This document shows positions 26,801-37,100 of a stretch of DNA of 64,000 bases, piece after piece. Source of the DNA: Ichthyophonus hoferi (Eukaryota > Opisthokonta > Ichthyosporea > Ichthyophonida > Ichthyophonidae); NCBI GenBank assembly GCA_002751075.1, contig NAOQ01000068.1, forward strand, positions 102,107 to 166,106, in the 5' to 3' direction. A program made the translations under genes and the position numbers. Numbering within the stretch: the first letter of the stretch is position 1; each line of letters begins with the position of its first letter. Below the pieces are notes generated by a model. The model did not search any database and was not told the origin of the DNA. It saw nothing but the letters and a program-made list of their open reading frames with translations.

Positions 26801-27462
26801 AGAATCCTCCACATTGAAGCAGAGCGAGCCAATAGAGGAGAGCCATCCTTTAACAGAGGAGGGTAAGTTCAGTGTGACCTACTAACCTCTTTGCTTTTTA
26901 ACTACCTAATTGTCATGCATTTGATTTTCTAACTATTGATTGGTTCCGAATCATGGTCTTTTATATGCTTATTCTCCCATCTACAGAGGCACCTTTCCAA
27001 ACTATCATTGATGACGTGATTGATGATTTCAAGCGACCGATGAAATTGATGGAGGCATCTATAGCGATACTGGATGAACCAGTGGTTGCCCTCACTCTGC
27101 CATACGAGGATCTACCTTGTTCTCCTAGCTATAGTGTTTCATTATTTGGTGCGTAGGCTCGTTGATTTACTGTCGGTGCTGCTTTGTCAAGATATGCTTT
27201 AGCTTGGTGCCATGTGATGTTGATGTGTACATCTTATTTGAATATGATAATAGGTAGATGGGTGAGTAGGTGGGGTAGGAGTGGAATGATAACACTAAAG
27301 ATTACCTTCTAAACTACCTTCTCCAACTAAACTTAACACAAGCCAACCTCTTCAGCAGACAGTTTGATAGACGACATAGCCCGATCGATAGGTGAAGGCC
27401 GTGAGTCCACAGATTATACAGTGGACTTACCTTTTTTTGAAGTTGAAATCCCTGCCTTGTAG
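23843..27462 (+). CDS. acidic APC/C-substrate-like protein, possible securin
   Basis: Seven exons (23843-23921, 24550-24728, 25189-25309, 25722-25907, 26770-26862, 26987-27148, 27359-27462) join in phase into 307 residues with an ATG and a TAG. The N terminus has LQDENAT (residues 12-18), like the KEN/QEN degron of vertebrate securins, then a basic stretch with NRAFGNDLTNKK (58-69), resembling a cyclin-type destruction box (RxxLGDxxN) but offset by one residue. The C-terminal two thirds are acidic and rich in Pro, Ser and Leu, with short hydrophobic patches such as DIDLDIPFLEPEI, and end VDLPFFEVEIPAL. Basic degron-bearing N half, acidic C half and a D/E-hydrophobic end match the layout of securin (PTTG), the separase inhibitor degraded at anaphase. 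Securins diverge too fast for identity by eye, so the name is a hypothesis; the gene model itself is solid. Confidence 0.7.
23930..23953. repeat. (TA)n microsatellite
   Basis: About twelve TA units lie in the first intron of the securin-like gene, just after the donor site. Confidence 0.8.
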
Positions 27463-30380
27463 GGAAAAATTAGATGGAGAATGATACGATACAATGACAA
27501 ACCATAGCTGTCATTCCTTCTAACATATATGGAGGGAATATAAAACCCTTCATCTCAACTAATACCATAACCTATTCACATATCTATCCATTTAATTCTA
27601 AGAAAAGTATGGCATACATATACTATCATAAGTTCAAACAAAAACCTTTCATATCTACATGACCTATGACTGTTCAGTATATCATTCATAGATATATAAA
27701 AGTGTCATTTATATAGGTCTAATAATTTAATAAATTATTAGAATCACGGAGAAGAGCTAATGAGCTTATATTACCTCTCACGTGTTATTAAATAAATAAA
27801 TTTCTTCTGGCTATTATATGTATGCATACTTAAGCAATTAAAATCTATTTTAAATGCATGTTGGACTTTATGTCTCCTAGGTCCAGTCACACAATTAAAG
27901 ATGAATGAAAAAATCCTAAATGTATTTAAGAATACCAGAAAATGAAAGATGTACGTTGTATTTTAAAGAAAATGTTCACGGCCGAACCTCTAATACTTAC
28001 TTTCATTGAATGGCATTTGTTTGATCTAACACATGTCGTCTCTTGCGGATGACGCTATTGTAATGTTGGTCTTCAATCTATCTGGTTTTTATATCTTAGC
28101 AGAATATCGGGAAATTTTATAATACATTGGCTAGTTGAAATTTTATGCTATCAGTGTAACCTAAAGACCACATATTTATTAGCATGTTGTTTGCTTTGAT
28201 GCAAACTTCATTGCAATAAGTGATATGGATTATAAAACCCGAAACTATGGTTTATTTAGAAAAACAAAACTAATGTATCTCAATAACCAGCACTATCAGT
28301 TTAATCGGTTGATAAATTCTCAAACGTTAGTGCTGCTACGATTCAAGATAAATCACATAAATGTTTGTCTTCTGATCAAACTCAAAACCCCTTATGCCTA
28401 ACTATATTCCTCTGTGCTTTCTGAAAATTAATCAATATTTTAATGACCAAATTTTCTTTCCATTATGCTTTGCGCTTTTAATATGTATATTTCTATAGCA
28501 CTTTGGGGCTTATATCGGATTGCAATACATCAATATGTTGGCAAACTTATTATTAATAAGTTTTGGACTCTATTTAGCTCAAGTTAACTTGAAAAAAAAA
28601 GTTTTTTAAAAAAAATTGAAGTCTTGTATTTGTTTCTTGTTTCCATGATTATATATAGTCATATTAGAGGAACAATTTAACTAAAAAATGGTAATTGATG
28701 TGTGATCCAGATCAATTATGTTCAACTAAAAGAAGTAAAAAAGTAGCTAATTAATCCAATGAAGCTGTCAAGCTTGGTTTTGGTAAAGTTATTGTAAGAA
28801 ATTCGCAATAAAAATTGAAATAGCAAATGTTCTACATTAAGAGTTCGCCCCACAGATCGTTATAGCAAAACTATCATTAATTTTAATCTCCAATATCGAT
28901 TTAGCGGATAGTTATATGATGAACTGGGCATTTATGATATTGTGGTCGATTTTGTAGTCGACTTTTATTTGTAATTGCTAGGTTTAGTGCTTGTATATTC
29001 CCCCTTAATTGATTGAAACACATGGTTTAATTATTAATAATACACTTTAATATCTTTAATATATGCAAAAATATGTAATTTTAAATATTGTTTTAATTCT
29101 ATATATATACATTCTGAGTAATTTAAACAAACAAAAAAGATTTTTAATAATTTCTTACAATTTTCCCAATGGATCTGTATAATGCAGGGCATCCTTACAA
29201 TTTCAGACTGCATTCCTGTACAACTAGAAATTGTAATTTACATCAACTGTAATTTAAATTATTCTAGCATATCTATGATCTAGATATATCATTGTGTGAC
29301 TTCAATTAAGACAATTCTAAATAGTTTACCCAGTATTAGTTGGAAGGAAAATTTAGAGTTTATCCTCACTCAAACAAAAAAAAACTAATATTAGGGCCAT
29401 TTTATTTGTCTAGCATTTTAAAAAATATTACCTAAATGCGTGTATTAGAAAATTCTAACCATGTTCAGTAAGAGCCTATTTTCATCCTTTTTTCTTGTGA
29501 TTATTAATAGAATTTTCATTTTTAATAGGATTTAATAAACTCGCTAGAGTAGATGGTGCAAACATTTTCTAATTAAACGTTTTACTTTAAAAATGGTCTG
29601 TCACTTAGCCTGCTAACCTCAACATATATTGGTATTGAAATTTATAGCATTTTTAAATGGACTATCAAACAGTAAGAATTCAACGCTTACTATATGTATA
29701 TAATATACTTTAATATGATGCAATCCTTAGTAAGTGCAAGAAATAGTTTGACATACGTTTTACATTTATTTTGAAGCCTCATGACTATGTATCTCATAGC
29801 AAATAGTAAGGGTAACTTATAACTTATACATATCTTAATATGTATTTAATAAAATTTATCTATTTTATAAACTCATTTACCAGCCATAAAACTTTCAAAA
29901 TAGGTATTGGTGTTGTCTAACCCTGCACATCAGTATACAGATATACACCTTTCAAATATAATAAATATAAGTTGTTTTCTGCACACTTGTATGTACGAAT
30001 CCTCACAATTGGCAAATTATCATATGAATTCTTGTATTAAGCTGTTATTCTCCGAGTCTAAAGTGAACTCTACACCGCTATTTTAACCTGCTAATTCAGC
30101 TAACTTATAATTAGAAACTGCAGTGTTTTCTTAGCATTATTTTGCAACTGATGTCCACTAAAACTGTACTGTTTATTCGAAGTCCTAATATTTATTGTTA
30201 TGAAATATTTTATTTATACTTGAATATTTTGTTTTATAAAATGCCTGCTCAGACTAAATCAAACGACACTGCTTGTATAGTTCTAATAAGCTTGACTGCA
30301 TCTATACTTTTAATCACTATGTGGCACGTTCTATATTGTGGGTCGGCCTATAGCCATTAGACCTAGAGATTATTTGTAAC
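27463..30380. other. AT-rich intergenic region, no gene found
   Basis: Nearly 3 kb of AT-rich sequence follows the securin-like stop. The small open frame at 30142-30360 is hydrophobic by composition only. No exon with recognisable content was found on either strand. Confidence 0.5.
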
Positions 30381-31150
30381 AGTGCTCCTAGAAAATTTTC
30401 ATATCCATCATGCAGTTTTCGGTGTTGTCTGATCAAGAATAGCCAATGCAGGGCTCTTCTGTCCTAACTTCTATAGATTCTATACTGCTTGGTGTTGTCC
30501 CACGTCTCCTGTCAAGGATTTAAAAGCCTGTGATAATAGCAGATTCTGAGATAAGGAGTGTAAAATAGGTTCTGGGAGAAGGTGTTATCTCTTGTTTGTA
30601 GAAGAAGACTTGGGGTGGTCCCTGCAGTGTCAAAGCGTTTGTTTCATGTATGGGAAGGTTAAAATAATTTTTTTGCATTGTTGTTGGTAAAGATGTTATT
30701 CCAATGGTTCCCATTTCTGAAGTTCCTCTTTTAATAGATTTTTTTTCAGTAGATACTTTTTCTGTTGCTCCTCCTGTAAATCCCTAGGTCCTTTTGTCTT
30801 TCACTTTTCTCAGGTGAGGGAGGTATTGGAATTGATTTACTCTTCCGTTGGCATGAGAGTAGAGTATAGTGGAGGTATGTTGGACCTACAACCCTATAGC
30901 AATCTGTGGTAGTGTCTACTTGTCTGTAGGTTTTGAGAACTCCAGTTTGTTGATGCACTACAGTACTTTTAGCTGAGCCGTTGGTTAGAGTAGTTCTTGA
31001 ATTTGGTCTATGCTTAATGGAAAGTTGATATGGATGTAATGTGATAGATAGTAGGCTTAAATGTTGTGTCTATCCCCAGTTGTCTATAGTATTCTTCTAT
31101 GAACAGGGAATCAACTTTTTCCTTAATGTTTTTGGGGTACAAATATGGTA
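30380..31150 (-). pseudogene. decayed coding-like remnant, family not assignable
   Basis: This block is visibly less AT-rich than the DNA around it, and on the minus strand several stretches read like protein (for example KNIKEKVDSLFIEEYY and GPTYLHYTLLSCQ), rich in Lys, Glu and polar residues. The frame is broken in several places and no domain is recognised. It could be the fossil of a mobile element or an old gene copy; I cannot choose between these by eye. Confidence 0.3.
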
Positions 31151-31620
31151 ATTTCACAATGTGAGCAATCAGAAGTAAATATTAATCCTGGGTGTACGTA
31201 ACTTACGATTACTATAATAAATAACTAGACAGTCCTCTTTACACTCAGGGGAGCAAGATCTACACACTGACTATTATCTTCAGGTGTTAACAGAAAACTA
31301 GACACTACAATAAGAAATGACTATTACAATAAAACATGATAATTACAATATACTGATCATCTGATTGACTACATATATTACGATATTAACAAATTGTTAC
31401 AGTTTAAATTGATTTGTCGGCACATGCAGGCATTATTAAATTTGGTTGATGAGCTATGGCTAATGAGCCATTAATATAGTAGCCCAGGATTACCGAGAGA
31501 ATCAGACTAGATATTCTAGTGGGTCATGCCATTTTTCATAAATATTAGTCAATAGGAATATTATTTATGAATGTATGAATGATCTCTTATTTGCTTTTAG
31601 ATAATTGAACACAGATATAT

Positions 31621-31646
31621 GGGTGTTAACCAAAAAATAACACCCG
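31621..31646. repeat. short hairpin-forming inverted repeat
   Basis: GGGTGTTA and TAACACCC face each other across a loop of about nine bases. The site lies about 80 bp outside the left end of the foldback element and could be a remnant of a related end. Confidence 0.5.
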
Positions 31647-31722
31647 CAATAAAACAAAGTACTAAAGAAAACAAACAACAATAATAAGACACCCCTGCTC
31701 ACACTAGCAAAAAAAAAACAAG

Positions 31723-32360
31723 ACTCACTCACAGTTACGCAATATCAACAGCAAAATACAAGTTCTTGTAAACGCATGCAAAAATACTTTGCATTTAATT
31801 ATATATGCAATATCACATCGTTATTTTAATGTCTATTTAACCACTGACCCTCGTATATCGTAATCAGTATTCAAATTCCCGCTTGTTCAGAACTCAGAGA
31901 ACTGCTTAACATTAAATAGTAAAATAATTTATGTCAGTTATATTGACAATTGTTGTGGTAGAGATTCTATTGAAGGCCCATATACCAACTTTCTAATAAC
32001 TTGTTAGAGTAGTTATATCTCCGTTCCAATTTAGAATTTATAAGAGATAGATGCTTTGATGAGCTTGAATGCAAATGTGAAAATTGAACAATGAGATTTA
32101 TCATTTAGTGGAGCTATGTCACTACGTAAATAAGGACTATTATCGCTATCTAGTGTCGGTAAGAAGTTCTCTCACTTCTAAACGAGTGAGCGACGATCTG
32201 GGCACTGATTATCGTATACGCGTATACGAGAGCCAGTGGTAGATTAGACATTGCAATAACTATGTGTATATTAGATAGATATAATTGAGTGCAAATTATT
32301 GTTGTATACGTTTACAAGAACTTGGTATTTTTCTATTGATACCGCGTATGTGTGAGCGGA
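31723..32360. mobile_element. foldback / MITE-like element with long imperfect inverted arms
   Basis: The left arm (about 31723-31908) matches the reverse complement of the right arm (about 32161-32360) over roughly 190 bp with scattered mismatches and small indels. The clearest match is CAAGTTCTTGTAAACG at about 31759-31774 against its reverse complement at about 32308-32323, continuing inward through matching AATGTCTA, CCACTG and TAATCAGT blocks. About 250 bp of spacer separates the arms, and no open frame for a transposase is present. This fits a non-autonomous DNA transposon of foldback or MITE type. Target-site duplications were not clear, so the exact ends and the superfamily are unknown. 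Confidence 0.75.
32212..32229. repeat. 16-bp perfect palindrome CGTATACGCGTATACG
   Basis: This perfect palindrome lies in the right arm of the foldback element. The left arm has the shorter form TCGTATATCG at the matching place, so the palindrome is probably a later local duplication in one arm. Confidence 0.7.
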
Positions 32361-32890
32361 GGTGCAGATCCAGTTGATGTTCGTATCACGGCGAATATCT
32401 TTGTGCTGGGGATCAGCCATGATAGCCTCGAAAGCCTAGAAATACCTGTAGGTAGCATCCTGGACAACCCAGTAGCGGTTAACAACGCAAAGGTTTCCAC
32501 AAGCACGGCCGGCACACATCTCAGCGAGAGCCTGACCAGACTTCTGCAGCCCAATAGCGGTTAACAACGCAAAGGTTTCCACAAGCACGGCCGGCACGCA
32601 TCTCAGCGAGAGCCTGGCCAGACTTCTGCAACCCAGTAGCGGTTAACAACGCAAAGTTTTCCACAAGCACGGCCGGCACGCATCTCAGCGAGAGCCTGGC
32701 CAGACTTCTGCCACCTGAGCTCGTTTACATTATGGCCCAAAGACTTACCATAGGTGACACCCTTGGGGACGGGGCGCTTGCAGTTACCACGGCGAACACG
32801 GACGCAATAAATAAAGAAACCCTGCTTGGCCTTGTAACCCAAACGGCCTGCTTTGTGTAAGCTCTTATGTTTGCGCTTGGCAGAATGAAG
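32361..32890 (-). pseudogene. RPL15: RPL15 (ribosomal protein eL15) retro-pseudogene with internal triplication
   Basis: The minus strand encodes a clear eL15 fragment: [32 protein letters not shown], then [22 protein letters not shown], and further on DATYRYF, then AIMADPQHKDIRRDTNINW. These match the family order (LGYKAKQG, IRVRRGxRKRPVPKGATYGK, ERAGRxCGxLRVLNSYWV, DSTYKFFEVI). No intron interrupts it, while the neighbouring genes have many. The segment for [10 protein letters not shown]...NRYWV is present three times in 82-bp tandem units (32468-32711). Since 82 is not a multiple of three, each junction shifts the frame, and a stop follows YRYF. The first third and the C-terminal end of eL15 are absent. 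It is a dead processed copy of a host gene, GC-richer than its surroundings. Confidence 0.85.
32468..32711. repeat. three 82-bp tandem copies within the RPL15 pseudogene
   Basis: The copies begin at 32468, 32550 and 32632, exactly 82 bp apart, and differ at only a few positions, so the expansion is recent compared with the retrocopy itself. Confidence 0.9.
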
Positions 32891-34140
32891 AGAAAAAGCC
32901 CAAATAATAAGTAAATCAATGATGGTGGCTCAAGATTAGTTGAGTTGCGTAATGATTTATTACATAATATCTTCCAACCTGTTGGATTGATTTGTCAACG
33001 TAGTATACAAGTAGTTACACCAATGAGATGGATGGCTAAAGAGCCAGCCAAGGCCTTGGCCGACCAGTATCCTCATATACACATATGTAGAGAACATAAG
33101 ATTCTAATAAATTTGCTATTATCCCTCTAAACAAATAAAAGTTACAGGAACGCTCCTGTCTCTACCTATAATTCTGAACAAATAGCATCGATAGATATTA
33201 TTTACATCGTAATATATTCCCCCTTACTGATCGACCTCATTGCCAAGCGCATCAAAGCATATATCCCTTCCGAATTAGAAACAGAGATACAATTACTAAT
33301 TATTACAGCCAGTTAACTAGAGTTGGTATATGGGTCTTCAATAGAACCTCTATCACAACAACTGAGCCTTAAAGACAGATCCGATCAAATGACTATTACT
33401 AGCACTGGTCCAGCAATATTAATTATTACCAGTTATGCAATTGGATATCGCGACAGCTGTGGGCAAGTCGCTAGAACTGCCACAGTTTCTAATACAAATA
33501 ATAAATGCAAAGCTTTGTATGTGTTACAAACATGTTCATATTTTGCTTAGATCAGGATTATACCTCCATGTAGGGTGGCTTAAGCCCTTTATTAATTGTT
33601 CTGTTTCTTTTTATTATTTCCCAACCCTTGCTTATTGCAGTGTTATTCATATCTGTGCTCATTCATGTAAATGAGATTGATCATAAGGGTCCTTATTGGC
33701 TAATACAATTCACAGATCACTAAGGCCCACCATAATTGCCTTATCTTATCTCGATAATCATATACTATTGTGTCTTCATTTGGATGGCTCATTGGGTAAT
33801 TACCTCATTAATACAAGTACTGACATACTATGTATTGACATATCAATTTACCTGGTTGAGAACAGTATGCAATTAACTAGCATTGGACTGATCATTTCAT
33901 GATATGTTTGCTCTTAGAACTTCATTCATACTATGTATGTTTTGGAGTTAACAGTCTTGCAACAGTTTATTTATGTTATTTGAAAAATCAATCAATCAAT
34001 GGAATATAAGTTTGTTTAGTTTAATTAAGTGCCCCATGTCGCAAGTATGATAAAATCAAGTTGAATGCTTGACTAAATAGTAGATGTTGATCCTGAACAG
34101 GCTGGATTTGTCATGTATGCATCTACTATATTAAAAACAG
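32891..34140. other. gene-poor stretch, no supported feature
   Basis: Several short plus-strand open frames (32945-33130, 33323-33674, 33696-33902) have no recognised domain and no joinable exon. The composition is slightly less AT-rich than the flanks, so decayed mobile sequence is possible but unproven. Confidence 0.4.
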
Positions 34141-34180
34141 TCCAAGACATGCTATATATATATATATATGGAAAGAAAAC

Positions 34181-37100
34181 TCAAAACATATCCATCAAGA
34201 CTGTATCATCTGTCTTTTCCTTGGTGTTCTTGAGTTTAGAGTCATCAAGTGGCATTAACTGCATGGGTGAATGAATAACTGAAATGTAAGGTGTGGATAT
34301 AGAAAGTAGACAAAAATCTTAAAAAACAAAAAATAACATAATAATAAAATAATTTAAAATAAAACCCGCAAAACGCTTTCAAATAAAGTATAAATCGCAG
34401 TTGGGTTGAATAAAGACATGATCATTAATAATAGCAAATGTGCAGTTGGTATGGAAAGAAAATGGTCAAGATATAGTCTAAACAGACAGATGATCTCTTT
34501 ATATGTATGCAACCCTATAATCTGCAAAATTTATAATAGAAAATAAGAACAAAAAGTAATAATATTAGGAGAATATATAAACGAGAGAGCTACAACGTAA
34601 GTGTGGTAGGTGACACTATAAAGAAAACAATATATATACATAGCAGGAAACTAGAAAAAAAAATAGTAAATAGAGGCATATATGTGTGCACCATAAAAAA
34701 ATAACAAAACAAATAGCAATATAGATATGCTTCTGTACAGAACAAAGGACTAATAGAGAAATAGAAGGATATATAAAGATATATAAAGGTAGAAAAAACA
34801 TAGAAATAGATATACAGAGGTGTCTGTCACCCACCGAAGGACGTTCAGAGGGTATGCTCTCATGAGGTGTAGTATTATAACTATGGGTTGGTATGGAGGC
34901 CTCTACATTACTTTCACTTAAACCACTATGCCTAGATTGGGCTATTTCTAATACCCGCCCACTATCTAGCCACTGCAGGGTTGTTCGTGCATCATCCTAG
35001 AAAGACGTATGGTTGGTTATTTAAAGTAGGATAAATTAAGCATTGCAAAAGTAGATGCACTTATTCTATGTTTTAATACTATTTAATACTATTAGTTTTT
35101 CACATACTCTATGAACCAAGTTTATCTTTATTTTCTGAACAGATTCATTATATAGATAATAGATATGGATATAAGTATACATGTACATAAACACAAATAC
35201 ATAAACATGCATACACGTTTATATATCTACATATACTTATACCTATACATACTATATATATTTACTATTTTATTGTCATTCACTTGCATATTAAAAAATA
35301 AAAATATCTACACAAGAAACCAAAACAAATATATATATATGAAACATAGATGAAACTCAATGTATATGTAAGGATATAACCACGTTTACATGTTAGATAA
35401 TGCATACTTTTGGCTCATCCCATATCTGCTGAGGCAATGATGAACATGATCCACTGAGTTTCTCCCCTCGTATAACTTCAATCCGTCTATTAAGCCCTGT
35501 GTACCCATAGACTGTCAGGGTAAACCATATTCTTATACTACCGGCTGCATGCTACCACTACAGTACATGTAAATGCAAGGCTCATATGTCTTAACCTTGT
35601 TTACCAGCGACACTTGGTTAAACATGCACTGGAAGGTTGCGGTTATATGTCACTAGTAATGTGCATTTTCAAGTATTTGTAATGCAGTGGTAGGTCATAG
35701 GTAGTAGATGCAATTATCATCGAAGTGTTTGTTTTATAACAAAGCTATCATAAACATATCAGTAATATGATCATAAATTCGTGGTAGATTTATCAAGAGA
35801 ATAAAGTTGGAATTGATTAAAATTTAGTAAGACTAAGATGTATATTTGATCCGCAAAATAACACTACCTAATATTGGTTAACGCTAAGTACATTACTAAT
35901 ACCCCACAAAAGAAAGAATAGGTTACTAGATACATAGATACATATGACAACAAAAATACCATACAATAATCCTAGACAGACATATACTATTTTAGTATTT
36001 AAATTAATATATCTCAGTGTTGTGGTTACTACAGCTATTATCTCACTGATTTGCAGTTATTCTCTCACTGCGTTGTAAAAAAGGTAATATAGAACAGACT
36101 TTACATAGAATCTTGTTAAAGATTCAGAAGAAACAATATATACCAATAACAGTATAAAACATCCCAAGTTCAGGGAGAGAAAAACGTGAAAGAGTAATAG
36201 GCAATAACATGAAGAAAAAGAAAGAAAGATAACTCTGTGGCAGATACTAAGAGTATTGGAATGAAATACTAAGTGGTTTATTATAAGTAAAATATTGTAG
36301 CCTTGACAGTAAGTATAGACCAGATCGAACTTATAATTACTGTATGTAAGTAAATGCTGGGACAACCCTCCAACTAGGCATCATAGATATCAGAAACACT
36401 ATTGCTGCTGCTACTACTGCAAAACAAAAGAAAAAAAGCAGGTTATATAATGAATACATATAAATACCTATAGTCCATTTATAATAGACTAGAATTACAT
36501 TATATTTAAATAATAATTATATACAAGGACTACGGGTAATTATTTACCTATTAAGATACTATCTGTATCACTGGCAGGTTCATCGCTGGGTGTTCTAGAT
36601 CCCTCATACATATCATCATTTCTATACCCTTTCCACCGTTGGTCATAGGGCGAGGGCGAGGTAGATCTCTTTCTTAATCGGAGTCCTGATGACGATTTGA
36701 CTGAAGGGCTGCTGGGTGGACTGCGACCTCTTGTGCGCTGTGATAGGATGGCTAAACTGATTAAATCATGTGAAATACAGGTCATGCATAATGCATATAT
36801 ATATATATATATATGTACATTTAAATGCAAAAGCTAATAGAGTAACAATCTAGCTGAGAGAAGAAGGAAGTAATAGCAATTATAGATTTTTGCAATCACG
36901 TTATTTCAATGCCATTACCATGGCTTAGTTCTTTGCAATTAATATAATACATTACATATCCACGAGCCTTTTACTCTGTGTAAGATATTATTCAATGTGA
37001 TGCAGTAGATATTAAAACGATTGACTGGAAGATTAATCGTGCTTACTCTATGACCTAATTGTATGACTACACCTGTAACTATATTAGGATAACGGCACAA

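Noticed and set aside
36375-36410. Possible exon encoding VVAAAIVFLISMMPSW, a membrane-like segment in the 239-aa gene
   Set aside because: The exons at 36548 and 35511 join directly in phase, and this segment would leave a wrong phase.
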